From assembly GCF_020184175.1 (NCBI RefSeq), contig NC_065532.1, positions 6,820,001-6,884,000 of the forward strand: a stretch of DNA of 64,000 nt. The letters are read 5' to 3'. The notes beneath the pieces are model-generated. The model ran no database searches. It was not told where the DNA came from and worked only from the letters and a program-made list of their open reading frames with translations. The position numbers and the translations under genes were made by a program. This document shows, in pieces, positions 41,059 through 55,029 of the stretch; position 1 is the stretch's first letter; the number at the start of each line of letters is the position of its first letter. The stretch is from Aphis gossypii (lineage: Eukaryota > Arthropoda > Insecta > Hemiptera > Aphididae).

Positions 41059-44000
41059 CGTCTCTCGGAGAATCTGCTTTCGCCACGCGCGCGTCGCCAT
41101 AATTCGCTTGACCGTTTAATCGATCCAATTTTGGACGCTGCTACGACAACGACGTCGAAAAATTTCACTTTGCATAGCGAAAGTAGATGTTAAAAAAATA
41201 ATCAAACAAAAATTGGATTGACGGAACGTCGTCGGTAGTTCGGAGACGCGGAGGCGATACGGTTATCTCAAAACGATAATTATTATTATTTTAATATTAC
41301 CCATGTGGGTAAATTATTAATATTTAGACTGCAGGTGCAGCGTAGGTACGAATGAGTATACATTAATACGAATTCGATCGCGATTTATAATATAATATTA
41401 ATTATTACGTATATTTAATAGCAATGTTTTAATTGGGTATTATCGATTATTATAAACCTACTGCAGAGGCGATCGAGCACTTCAGTCATCGTCGCCGGAG
41501 ATCAATGAACACGTTCGATGACCGCGGAGACGACGAAGAACCCCAAGACGACGTATTAATTGGTTATTAACGCGACGTCGTACCATTGCAGCAGCTCGGA
41601 TGACGTTTCGGTGGCATAGTTTTGTTATTATTTTTTTTTTCACAATATCGCGATTATTATTATTATTACTGTCATTAACGCGATTCACGTTACCTATGTA
41701 TATTATATTATTATGTCCGTCGTGAGAAGAAAACGTCCGCGGCGGCGGCGGCGACATTAATATTATGACGTTGACACGTCGCCGACCGTTGAGATAGTCG
41801 CACTATAAAGTTATTTGATACGCGCGAGTAAGCGTATAATATAATATTATGATGTGTATACTTCCAATACATAATAATATTATATTTAATGCAATACTAT
41901 TTGTGTGAAAAGTTCATTATGTTTAATATATATATTAAACATTGTTTTATGTTTATAGTAATTTGATTAGACCGTCAGCACACTAAAATCATAAATGTGC
42001 GACACGACCTTTTCGATTTTTTTTATTTGACTGCCACCGTCGATGGTAAAAATAATTTAAAAAAAATATTCTATAAGACTTTTATACATTATTATTAATA
42101 TAATAAATAGTTTTTAGCTACGTTTTTGAGAGTAAATCGGTTTTCCTCGCCTCGACGACGACGACGAAATATGTATCGTAGGTATATTATATTCTACCTA
42201 TAAAGGTGACATTTTAAAATAAAACGAAAATTCGGTGGTTTTCTAAAATATAATAAATTAATGGGTGTACAGATTTTCCTTCGATAGTGCTCAATCGTCG
42301 CGTGTAGTTGTAAAACGCTCAAAACGTTACTGTGGAGTAAACTCATAAAACTACGAATAAATAAATAAGAATGAGTTGATGATGCGAGATCATACATGAC
42401 CGTGAAAAGATTAAATACCTATACTAATTTGAATTGATTATGATAGGTAGAAATTATTGTTTTCACGTATTTTTTCTATTTTTCTAGATTTTATATAAAA
42501 CAAAATATTATATTCATCGTTGACCGTTGGACCAAATTAACACTAATTTTCCATTCCGGCACTTCTTATACATTTAAAAAATCGTACGGACGAAACCGTC
42601 TTGTGTGAAATGACCCTTAAAGTAAAAGTATCTAACGAATTTTATTTGGACTCCTGTCATCGGCCAAAAGACATGTTCATCATCTATACCTACAACACAT
42701 GCTCAACAATCGCGGTATTCGGGTATATAATATATACATGCGCGATATACATATGCGAGTTATATATTATATTATACGTGTGTGTAGACAGCAGTCACAG
42801 TCTTACCGCCGTGACTTAATTACATTCGCACTGGGTGGCGGTCGACGAAAGATCGGTCGGTAGGTATTAGAATGAACATATTTTTTTTTTTTATTATTAA
42901 AAAAAAAACCACCGCTACCGCTGCGTAAATCTTCCAATCGCACTATCGTATTTCTCGTAATCCAATACCACGCACGTTATATGGGTCACGAGATAAATAT
43001 TACATATAGGTACCCATACCGAAATCCGCGTAATAACACGTTTCGTGTACATATTATATTATTATAATATACACACACATATAGCATATTATTGTAAGAC
43101 GGGCGATCCACCGCGGATGCTAATGTATTTTTCCATTACTCGCTCGCACCCGTGATCCGAATATAATATGTGCGTGTGTGTATGTGCTCGCGCGCGCGTG
43201 AATGTTAACCGTTCGTGTCCGCGTACGTGATCCAATATAATATATAATACCAATTCGCTGCCGTTGCTGCTGCTGCTGCTGCTCATTATATATTATACGC
43301 ATCATATATTATATGATACGCTATCGGTCGGTAGTAAAAAGTAATAATAAATAAATAAAATAAAAAATTCCAGCAGATGTATCATATACATAGATATAAT
43401 ATTATGTATAAGGTACTAACGCGCGCGCGTTGTGGCAGGCCATAGTACCAATATATATAATATGTACGTAAGTAGACTTATAGCTAATTGATGTTGACGG
43501 GTCCCCATCATCGGGTTTCATTTACTTTTTTTACCGGCTGTTAGATTTATCGGCGTAAAAATAGACGGGCCGAACCTAATCGACCAGCAGTGCACCATCA
43601 ACGCGTTTTAAGCGTATGTGTAGGTATACGTCATATCTCATATCTCATATTTTGTCGCTAAATCCCGTATACATACTATTTTGGCTCTGTGAAAATTAAT
43701 GTTTTTAACAATAATTAATAACCATAATATATCTACGGTCAATCTAATCCCAGCTTTGCAGTACCTATAATCACGACTACCTACGTAGTTAATAATCACG
43801 CGTTATATATTATTTATGGATGCCGTATGGTGGAAGTCGGAAAATCGATTATCGCGCGAAGACCGCACCCGGAAAGTCCAGCAATGCGTGCAGGCACAAT
43901 ATATATAATATATACATCTATGACAGTGTGTTAGAATGGCGTGCGTCAGCTATAGCTATATTTAAAGATTGTATATTATATAAATATTGTAACAACTGCA

Positions 44001-44703
44001 ACATCGCGCCGACTGGAACGAAACTAATATAATATAACGATCGACGTGTATGTGTATTATAATAATATGTGTTAAGTGATGGGCGCGATAATTTATCGAT
44101 AATAATGTAAATCTATATAGTATTTTATAGGTACAATACGGTAGGTTTATATATAAACATGCAAGTGTTCCGTATCACTGCAATATTATATAATATATAT
44201 ACATATTATATATAGGTATAATAAGTATAACGCTTAAAAGTAAACGTTTTTAAGTATAATATTATACATACGTTTAGATACGTTGCAGTAAGCGAAAACG
44301 GACGACTTTCTTTAAAACACATCTGCAGGCAGAAAATAATATAATATATACATAGAAGTACAACACACGTTTTTCTCCGATAACGATCGTAAATTTACGT
44401 TTTTGCGCACACGTGTGTGTTTGCGTATATATATGTGTGTGTGAGTATTTTTTTTTTGTTTTAATTAAAGATATCATTGAGAAATCATAATTAATCATTT
44501 AATACCTACCTATTCCTATTATGCGATTTACGACACGATAAAAGAAAAATATTTACACAATCATCGCACACGTTATTATATGTTGCTCGTCATATGTATA
44601 TTATCTGTAAACGGTTAATGGCACATATGATGATGATAATAATAATGTAATAAAACATTTAGTTTTTGGTATCGATATTTAATCAATAGTGCATAAATAT
44701 TAT

Positions 44704-44862
44704 TTAGACAACATCTTTCTTTCGTTTAAGGTAATGCGTCGATACGTCATCATTCCCAAGGCCGTGATCGAACCAATAGTCTATTCCAAGATACGAAATA
44801 TTTTGAGGGGCGACCGGTGTCATTTTTTTTCGTCATTGCAGAGTACTTATATTATTTATTAA
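44704..44862. other. Short island open on both strands, unidentified
   Basis: In AT-rich surroundings, about 110 bp of balanced composition is open on both strands. The minus frame 44704-44823 gives a 39-residue peptide with YLGIDYWFDHGLGNDD and ends KRKKDVV; the plus frame 44734-44862 gives 42 residues (MRRYVIIPKAVIEP...). The minus peptide looks protein-like, with a cluster of Tyr, Trp, Phe, Gly and Asp, but I recognise no family. It may be a relic exon, a repeat or a conserved non-coding element. Confidence 0.25.
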
Positions 44863-46621
44863 ATGTGTAATTAATGTTACGTAACACGATCAGACGTGTT
44901 AAAATTTGTTGTATAATATAACATGTATAGCATAGTGCCATAGTCCAGTTTTAAAATGCACATGTTATGAAAAGGAGAGGTGCTGGAGACTTAAACGCCT
45001 ATAACTCTAAACTGCTACAAATGTAGGATTAAAAAGCACAATTAAAATTAATAACAATTGGGTTAGGAATTTTATAGAATAAAAGAAGAGTTTGTGGTAC
45101 TATATAATATACACAATGCGACATGCGTGAATGCGTAACTATTTCTTCAATGAGGAATTATAGATACCTAGTTTAAAAGAATACAACATAAATAAATGGT
45201 TATAAAAAAATGCATATACCTACCTATATAATATATGTAATAAAAGTAAAAATTTGTAAGTTTTATTTTATAACATCAATTTAATTGAATAATAAAGTAA
45301 TTTATAAATGTATTATTGTATATTCATTGATGTTAAAACCATATGTCGTTGTACGCTTGCTGCAGTATGATGTAATATATGTGTATATCTATCCATTTAA
45401 AACGTATAAGTATCTTCAATATCAAATGACTGTACAGTGAAATACATTTTCAACAAAGTGTTTTTACCAGATCACTATACCTATACTCGTATAGTGACTG
45501 AGAAGAAAATATATACAAAAATATAATTTGTTTACCCACAGCAAGTCGATGTACACAACAATCATGTACCACAGGATACGTATATTTATATACGTGTTAA
45601 CAGCGAGTTACACACACATGTGTATCAAAATTGTAAAGACTCGATAATTTCCTGTACAGCATAGCATTATAGTGCTACGGGTGGTGTATCATAAATATTC
45701 AATGTTATCCTAATCATATATAAGTATAACTTATTGTTCAATAACATCCCTATAGTTCATTTTAGGAACACTTATATAATTAATACATTGATGGCTAATG
45801 TATGTTTACCTAACGGTAACATTTTATATCAATAAAAAATGTATAGATATTATTCAGGAAAATTGCAGTTAAGCTTAATTATAATATTAAAGTATTAAAA
45901 GTTTTTTTTTCACTTTTTATATTCATCAAACTGCAGTGGACGATCATTTTTAACTTTTTAAGTTTATGGCTATTAATATAAACATATGTTATACATGTAT
46001 CTATTTATAATTGAAAATATTTAATATTTATATAGGTACCTATTATTTAATGAACATAAAAAGACTATTTTAGAAAAAATTTGATTTGAAAAATGTGTTT
46101 ACTAAAAAGTAAAGCTCGTACCATTAAAGTATAATATATTATAATATTATTCTTATATCGCTATTATACGCACGTGTAATAAGTAATATAAAGAAGCACT
46201 TAAGTTCATACCAGTAATATAATAATATAATATTGTCTATACTGTAGTAGAAAAGTCGCGGAATCGAAGTTTATACATAATAATAGATATATTATATTAT
46301 GTGTATCGGACATATAAACCCGGTTGAAGCTTAGTTTTTATAAACTCTATTTTACAATAATAATTTATGATATGTTTGACATATAATAAGACTCGTTGCT
46401 GGCGCATAATATTATAATAGAGATATATATAAATGGTATGTATAAATGTCTAGTTATGAGTTCGTATGACGTATAAGTAGGTACATATAGTGTGTTCGTT
46501 CTATTAGTCGTCCATTAGCATAGTGCCCGGGTCGATCCTATTATGATCTAACTGCTCTAACACTATATAAAGGGGCCAACGACCAGCAAAAAATATGAAC
46601 AAAAGCACGGATTCGACGTAA

Positions 46622-46648
<27 letters not shown>
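46622..46648. repeat. (TA)n microsatellite
   Basis: A TA run of about 13 units, next to a CT-rich stretch (46663-46694). Confidence 0.9.
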
Positions 46649-46652
<4 letters not shown>

Positions 46653-49600
46653 CATACGATTATCTCTTTCTCTGTCTCTCTCTGTTTTTCTCTTCGCACC
46701 TATTCGGAATAAGTAAATTGGATCAAAGATGAATGGACCGGACATCGATCGATCAAATCTGCAGGTGAAACTGAAAGTCGCAATGCCGATCGATCGGCTG
46801 GCCGTTTTATGCTAATATTTTTCGTTTCGATGCCTCGTGCGTTCGTGTGTTCACGTTTATAATATTTTAATACCGGTAGCTCCATCTCCATCTCGAATAC
46901 CTACGCCCCTGTCAAAATACAGTGAAAACCAGTCCCTGGTGAAAACTGACGTGCAGTATCTACCAGTATAATATATACGCCTATATACCTAATATTATAC
47001 TATAACCGATGTGTCCGGTAAACACAACTATATGTTTGATATAAATTATTATAAGTATAACCTATGCACACACGTTTATCGAACAAAATTGATAGGTATA
47101 ATAATAATAAAAATGGTATTGCAACGAATTCGTCCTAACAGTAAAACATATTAAGTACAATATATTATACTTACACGATTCGGATTTAATGAGAAAAGCG
47201 GGCGTGTATTATTATAATAATAATATGAGTCCATCTCATACGGCGTTTTTATTGTCATAACTCATAAATAATGATTATTTTAATGTTGCATTAGGTCGTG
47301 GACCCGCGCGCATGCTGCGTAGTCCCGTGTAACGGACTAAAGTATGAAATATAATATAATATTATTCGCGACAAACCATCACCGCTGCCAAATAATAATA
47401 ATAACGTCATCTTTACACCGTTAATATAATAATTACAATTTATAACATCTTATTTATTTTTATTAGTTATCATATTATCGTAGAAAAAACCGTACAAGTA
47501 AAATATATATATCGTTCAACTCGGGTATGTTATACACTTATACGCAAAGTATAATATAATAATTGCATGTACCCGGTCGGGACCAGTTTTCGGGAATCTC
47601 ATTTGAATATCAATGACAATAATATCTTCGCCGTTATTTTATTATTTATTTTTTTTTTTACTCTAATTGGTTGTGAAATTACGACCGCTCGCGGAATCAT
47701 CACAATAACACGATAATAATACGCGTGTAACTGTATAACTATCAGCTGTGTGTATACTGTAATGTGTATACGAATATAATAATAATAATATACGTAACAC
47801 AATGCTAAGATCACGATATATGGTGGTACACGTGTCCACGTGCGTTATAGTCAAGTACGTACACGATTATGGCTGTATATGAATATACACATATTGAATA
47901 TACGTTATATGTGTTATAAGTGTTATAACTCATAAAAATAATATGCAATAATGCTCGTAAAGACAACAGTGACGGCCTGCAGACGTATATATACATATAA
48001 TATATCATACATTATGGTACTCGTCGGAAATATGCTCTATACACACACCACATCATTATTGATATTGCGCGGCATATTAGGTATATTGCCAATATATATA
48101 TATTACCTGTATAGGTATTGCTGAAAACACTCATTAGTCACAAAACAGCAATATATACTTTAATACATTATTATAATATATACCTAATATCATTATCCGA
48201 CTAAACCTATAGGTATAATAGTAATAATAATAATTGTTGTTGTTATTATTATTATCGTCGTCGTCGCGAATGAACATCGTGTATAGGTATAAGCGAAACT
48301 TTCGACACGTCTGATAATGATAATGATAATAGTAATAACAACACAAGTGCAAAACGTCCACGCTATTCGATTTGATACAGTTTGCGAAACATTCCTTTCG
48401 TCCAATTAAGGCGAAAGCGAAATAATTTGCAACCGTCTTGTCGGTTTACGAGGTTTTTACAAAATAAAATCACTATATATGTTTACGTTATAGGTACATA
48501 TAATACCTATATACATATACCTCTGTAACTAATCGATGTGCCTATATATTGTGTTATCGTACTCCTAACAACGTCGGATGTACAGGTATACCGTATATAC
48601 GTTTTAACGTTTACATTATATATACCTATATGCATATTTATATTATAATACACTATATACACCGCGCTGTAGCATATCATTAATATTATATGATACGATT
48701 TCGTAAAAAAATATCATTACGAATTTATGTTTATATGACTTTACACAATGTATACAGTGTACGGGTGATCTATTTAACCGTAGGCTAAACTAAAATTGAA
48801 TAAGTCATTTTTTGTTTTTTTTTTTTTTTTAAAAATATATAAATACATACATTTGTATGATTTGAAGTATATAATGTCAAAATATAATTTATAATCAACA
48901 AGTAGGTACATATAATATATAGTCTATAATTCCAGCCCAATCTGCCTATACTAACCACTAATTTTAACTCACAATATAGTCATTAATACGTATATCTGCT
49001 ATCACGCTAACTTTTATTTATATATTTTAAAAAAAATGTTATTACTTAATAAATATTACATTTTATTTCCATCCACCATAAAAATATAATAGTATACGAA
49101 GTCACATCATACAAAATTGAACAATAAATATTTCAATACTAACAATTATTATTATAAATTAAAAATTATTCGTTATTGCTATTCAAAATGTTTGCGGATA
49201 ACTTTTCTTATAATGCTAACAAATTTAATACTTTTATACATATAACTATAGGCTAACTATTTTACCATTTAAAGTTTAAATGATTTTATTCAAAAACGAG
49301 GGGTATACCTGTAGCATAATATGAACTTTAAAGTTTAAATGTTACTCAAAATAAAAACAATTATTTTGTGTAAAATAATAAAATATAGGTAATGATTTTC
49401 ATCAAAATAAAAAATAACTCGGTATGATAAAAATAAAGTATAACATTTGTTTTATTTTTTCATAAATAATGTACCTATTAGTAGATTATACATAGGTACG
49501 TATATTTCAAAGTTAAAACTAGGTATAAGCTTTTTGTATTAGATAGCTTTAGTAAGTAGCATTTAAATGAATGTCGACGACAATATTGCGGATTATATAA

Positions 49601-52600
49601 AATACTGTTATAATATTATATTTGCAATGGATTCTTAGGTATACCTATATATTTTATTGTTAAATTTTTTTTCTTCAATAATAGTCATTACGAAATTATT
49701 AACGTTTGCGGATACTATCTATACAGTACACATAACAAAAGAAATAGTCGTAACCAGGAAAACCCTCGTTTTTCATTCGTTTTGTGTCGTACCTAAACAA
49801 CCGCGATGGGCAAACTGTATGTATATAATAATAAATAATAGACATAGTGACGTAACGGAACCAATCTGTAACACTTTCGATTTCGTCGATTTCAATTTTT
49901 TTTTTACACATTTTATTTCCTCTACGCGTCCTACCTCTTACCGCGACGTTACATACATTATAATACGCGTATATATTACATATTACATACAATATATATA
50001 TATTGTGATATGTAGGTACTATATGTGTATATATAACGTTTATAGCTGTATCTAAATAACTATTATTCGAATATCATGCAAATCGGTTGTGACGTCACAT
50101 GTAACATACCTATAATAATTGTGTGCTTGTATTTTTTCAAATTCGCAGAACGGCGTATAATTACGATTTACGGTAATGCGAAAAAAAATTATGAAGTAGG
50201 TACGAGCAATATCTCGAAACCACGTGGTATTGCATATTTGTATTTGTGGTTACTATATCTTAGCTCTGTATGGAATGATTTATATTTCTCTTTGCGATAA
50301 AGTATGTGCATGCTATGTATCTAGGTACGGGTCTCTTATTTTTCATTTTTTTTTCATCGAAACGATATGCTTTTCTGACATCACCTTGTCTGGTCGCGAC
50401 AATAATGCAACGGCCGCCCACTGACCAAATTATCATCTTTATGCGCTCCAAATATAAATGGTTTAATGTTTATAATGTGCAATCGATCGGTCGCGTGTGT
50501 ATATATATTATTATAATATAGGAAAAAATAATACGCCGTGTACTTGTATATATAGATATATATGTATTGGTACCTACGTATTCTGTGACCTAAAAATTAC
50601 TATCCCGTGAATTGGTAATATGCTTTTGAAAATAGAATATTATCTCGTAGATATTAGAATCGAATATTATTATACTGTTATTAGTGTTATTATTATTACT
50701 ATTATTATTATTATTCCTCTCTTTCGGTCACCGTTTCGAATGTCTTATTTTTTCGTTTCCAGTACGTCTGACGCACATTACACACATAGATATATTGGAA
50801 ATATTCTGCGGCACGTATGCACGTATACATCTGTTCGTACGCATATCGTATGAATAAACTAATTTTCCTAGTATGACATAATGACTTGACATATATATTA
50901 TTATTATTCTAGCCAAATATAACGTGTTCCGAAAGATGAATAGACCCTGACAAAAGAATTAGACTGTTATACTCATTATTGTCTTAAGCATCATATTCTA
51001 TACTCGCTGAACTGACAGCTCTTTTGTGGCCACGGATTCATCGCGTTTATATTTCACTTTGGACATATGTACCTATAGATGCTCGGAGTAGACTCTATAT
51101 AAATTCTTACAATTACTTTATGATTACTTTGAAGTTTGTACTACCCAAAGATTACTCAGTAACGCATATTATAAGACTCGATTGTTTTTTTTTTAATCAT
51201 TATTAAAAATCATTACTACAATAAATATAATTTTCGTTAACAGCTATTATTTATATGATATACCCAATGTGGGACGTTATAGTAATATTTCAACGGTACA
51301 GGTGTAAGTGACGATTTGCTACAAAAATAATATACTATAATCGCTTCCATACCGTCTTATAATGATATTATTATAATGTTTATGATTTAACCTTAATTTT
51401 AGTCTATGCGTAATTCATTGTTTATATTAAAATTAGTTCTCATCCGCAGTAAATTAGATACCTACATTATTATATTAGTGGGAAAACACTCAAAATATGT
51501 ATATATTATGTAGGTTGATGAATATACACAACTCTGAAACGTTAATATAATACGCGTTTACTGGCTACTGCAGTATTTCACAATATCATTTTTACTTTTT
51601 GACGACTTAAATTCACATGAGCAATCCGCGAACAATATTCAAAAAGTAAATACTTAAAATACGTACCTGTATTATTACTTTTTTATTAATCGAATTTATG
51701 AGATAACGACGTGGAAATTATTCACTCTCCATTACACGTTGTGGAGAATAAATAATAGGTATTGCAATTATTACAAACACAACGACCTAAAAGAAGAGCT
51801 TCCGACATCGCGGGCGGGGTGGGCGCTAGTATAGGATTAACCATTGTTTCGTGCGTCGCCCCGGAGGCATAAATATATATATAGACATATATTATGTACA
51901 ATTGGAACTCGCGATAACTATCGCGTGGCAAAGAATTTTCTAAAATATAAAATAGTTTTAGGTAAATTATATATATCTATACATAATATTTTTCTCTCCA
52001 CTCGAAGGCAGAGAAAAATGTCGAAAAACGTTCCGATTGTTAGCGCATAATAATAATAATATTATTATTATTATTACGAGTATTACTATTAATTTATAGT
52101 ATATATTCGTTCCAAATCAACACAAAATGATTATTATGCGAATTATTGTTGTAGATATATAGGTAGGTACTATTATTTTGACGAATTTCGAAACGGTGGC
52201 GGCCGAATAGGTTCACAACGAGAAATCGATTGGGCAACCACAATAACTGCTGCATTGGCGGCGAAAATATTCCACCCGAGAGAGACGTCATAATATTATT
52301 ATTCTAATACACTTACCTACTTGTTGCCTACGGTTACGAGACGTATTAATAACGGGCGATCATTAACCCCGATCGGTCTCGACGATGATAGGGGCACACC
52401 GCGACTGTTCGACCAAGAACAATGCCTCGTTTGTAATCACGGTGGTACATAATTATACTATAGACACGTTACACCGTATTTATTTCATAATTTATTATTC
52501 TTTATTTGTTTATACTTGTATTATAATGACTTTATTCAATGAATTTAATATAATAATCTAGTAGACATAATTATAATATATTATGTAAAAGATATATTAG

Positions 52601-53710
52601 GCACGCGACGGATCATCGTGTTGATTACCTAAGTCTTTATTTTTTTCTTCGTTTATTTTTTTAACATTCAGGTAATATTGTATATCATACGTTTGGTCCG
52701 CACAAATCGTGAAACAAGATCCGGTCACGTACTGCACACACATATTATACACGCGTTGTACGGCCGCCAACGACCCCCGGGTGCGCTAATGTTTTTTAAT
52801 AATGTATCATTTTTATTTCTCACTCCACTTATGAGGCCAACCTCATCTAACCCGTGCTTAGACGCGTACGTTTCGTCTCTTTCCGGGTCGCCTGTGCGTA
52901 TTCGAGCGGGATGGACTCGTCGGCATTTTACATAAAGTATAAACAATGCCGACCGCTAGCCGATCTCGCAAAGTCGGAGGAGAAACGTGCCGTTTGGGAG
53001 CGGCCGTGCGGAAAAAATCGAGTCCTGTTGCACAACCGCGGGAGATATCGCATATTATTATACACAATGCACTGTATACAGGTATATATGTTATTATATT
53101 ATACGAAACGTGGAGAACAATATTTTCGTGAAGAATATATAAATGTGACCGAAAATGTCGCGGTAAATCGGTATTGTTCTTTGTGTGCAGCGACGTATAT
53201 AGTCGCGCGATGGATTATATATACTCAAGTATTACGAAACAGAGTTTGCTCTTTTTTCGGCTTCTTCAATACGCTTGCGGTTTTTATTCTTATTTTTATT
53301 ACTATAATACTATTCTTATTATTATTATTATTATTATTTGTATGGGATGTGTAACGAAAAAAAGTAATCAATCATTCGTGACACAAAAGAACCGCGTGAA
53401 TAAGAATGGAGACAACGGGGAACAATAACGATTGGGAAAAGTGAATTCGGATGAGAAAACTCGGTCAACGAAACAAAAAGTGATGGGGAACGAGAGGAAA
53501 ACCTCGACAATGTATATATAATAATAAACTACCGATTATGCGAGTTTTCCTTAAAAATATTCTCATTTAATACCTATTATTACCTATGTTGGATATTTAT
53601 ATAGTGATTATCTATTTACTACTATTAGATACCTATACACACTAAATACTTTAAATGAAGAATTGATTTTCATAATTAAATAAACAACCTACTCGATGAT
53701 TGTTGAAGGT

Positions 53711-53738
<28 letters not shown>
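53711..53738. repeat. (TA)n microsatellite
   Basis: A TA run of 14 units. Confidence 0.9.
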
Positions 53739-53742
<4 letters not shown>

Positions 53743-54881
53743 ATATATTTATAAATATGTTTTGATTGTTATATAGTATATTGATTTTATTTATAATGAA
53801 TTGAAATTAATTGCTCATCACAATACATTATTTTATACACACGTATCTTAAGTATTAGCTCTTAGGCATTTTAATTGTTATAGGCATATATATAGGCATA
53901 CAATATAATATTATTTTAAAGATATTTAATTTATTATGGTTAGTATATTTTATTGAATATCAACACATATGTGTATTTTTTTATTTTTTATTTTTTATTA
54001 GTTCGAGTTTTTAGTAAAATTAATTAGTAATGATATCTAATAACATAATACAACGCTATAACTATATATATATAGTTTAATTCGAATAAAAATTTCATTT
54101 ATCGAAATTGCGGGCTTATTATTTATTTTATTTAATATTTATAAATTACCTATTAAAATTTTTAAAAAAATATACATATTTTTTAAAATTGGTGAAATCA
54201 TGATATATATAATATATGCTATGAAATGAGAAATAAAACAGATAAATAAATTACAATGAAAATTAATTAATATAATTCTAACTAAGTATTGGAAAATTTA
54301 TACATAATATAAAATTTAAAATGCTAAAAAATGGACATATTCAGAAAACAAGTTATTATAAAAAAGCTTATTATTTTCAAAATTATATATGTATAATATT
54401 ATTTAGAATAACAATAATAAAAAAATTTCTGACGAAATATTTTTAAATAAAATATTTATTAATTAATATATTTAGTATTTTAGCTATAATTTATAATTCA
54501 TAAACACCAAAAATTAATACATATACCTACCTAAATCGGATTATTTATTTATCAGTAAAAATATTTTTTAACAAATGTGGATACCTATAGGTACTCACCT
54601 AAAATAAAAATAAAATAATTTCTTCCAATTTACTTATTTTATACTATTATATATATTTTAAAACATTTAAACACATTTTTTTCTATTCTTTTATAATAAA
54701 TAAATTTTTAATTTTTAATTTTTCAATAAAATAATATTATTTAATCTGCTTATAGATGATGCCTATATCGCCTAAATCTAGAATCGCTCGCGTTTCCTAA
54801 TAATAAATCATTACCTACCTACCTACCTATTATAATATTTAAGTGCGGCTAACGGCTAATAAAAAAAAATAATATTCTTAC

Positions 54882-55029
54882 CTGATGATCCGTCGAGCGT
54901 CGGCGGGGCAGCGGATGCAGCGGCGGAGTCGTTGCGTTATCCTCACGCGGAACACACTTGGACACTTCAAAAGTTTAAACGGCCGTCACGAAACGATAAA
55001 TTATTTAATATTAGCTTCGGCGCGGCCAT
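54882..55029 (-). other. Probable non-coding exon ending in a strong splice donor
   Basis: On the minus strand the sequence reads GGATCATCAG|GTAAGAATATT, a near-consensus 5' splice site with the last exon base at 54882. The 5' end of the exon is not defined; 55029 is only the nearest upstream ATG. That ATG has a good context (GACATGG) but its frame closes after 20 codons at 54967, so it is a short upstream ORF. In the frame that would continue into the hamlet linker exon, the last 18 codons read RNDSAAASAAPPTLDGSS after an in-frame TAA at 54937-54939. The exon therefore looks like 5' UTR, possibly of hamlet, since it is on the same strand and the next clear acceptor downstream is at 6793. Confidence 0.4.

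Larger units (their letters stand above)
6794..54881 (-). other. About 48 kb without recognisable coding exons (probable giant intron)
   Basis: Going upstream of the hamlet linker exon, no frame encoding C2H2 fingers or a PR domain could be found on the minus strand, and no plus-strand gene of a known family. The sequence is AT-rich, with TA, TAA and CA microsatellites and many TAGGTACCTA-type words. Moderately GC-rich islands without a convincing frame lie near 8.5, 10.3-10.6, 16.6, 27.6-28.0, 37.6, 41.5-41.7 and 52.7-53.05 kb. Short conserved exons could still have been missed by eye. A giant intron holding enhancers is usual for developmental regulators of this kind, but that is an inference. 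Confidence 0.5.

Noticed and set aside
41482..41757. 91-codon minus-strand frame MSPPPPRTFSSHDGHN...
   Set aside because: It contains a poly-Asn run from a TAA-type microsatellite and has no recognisable domain; it is likely chance.
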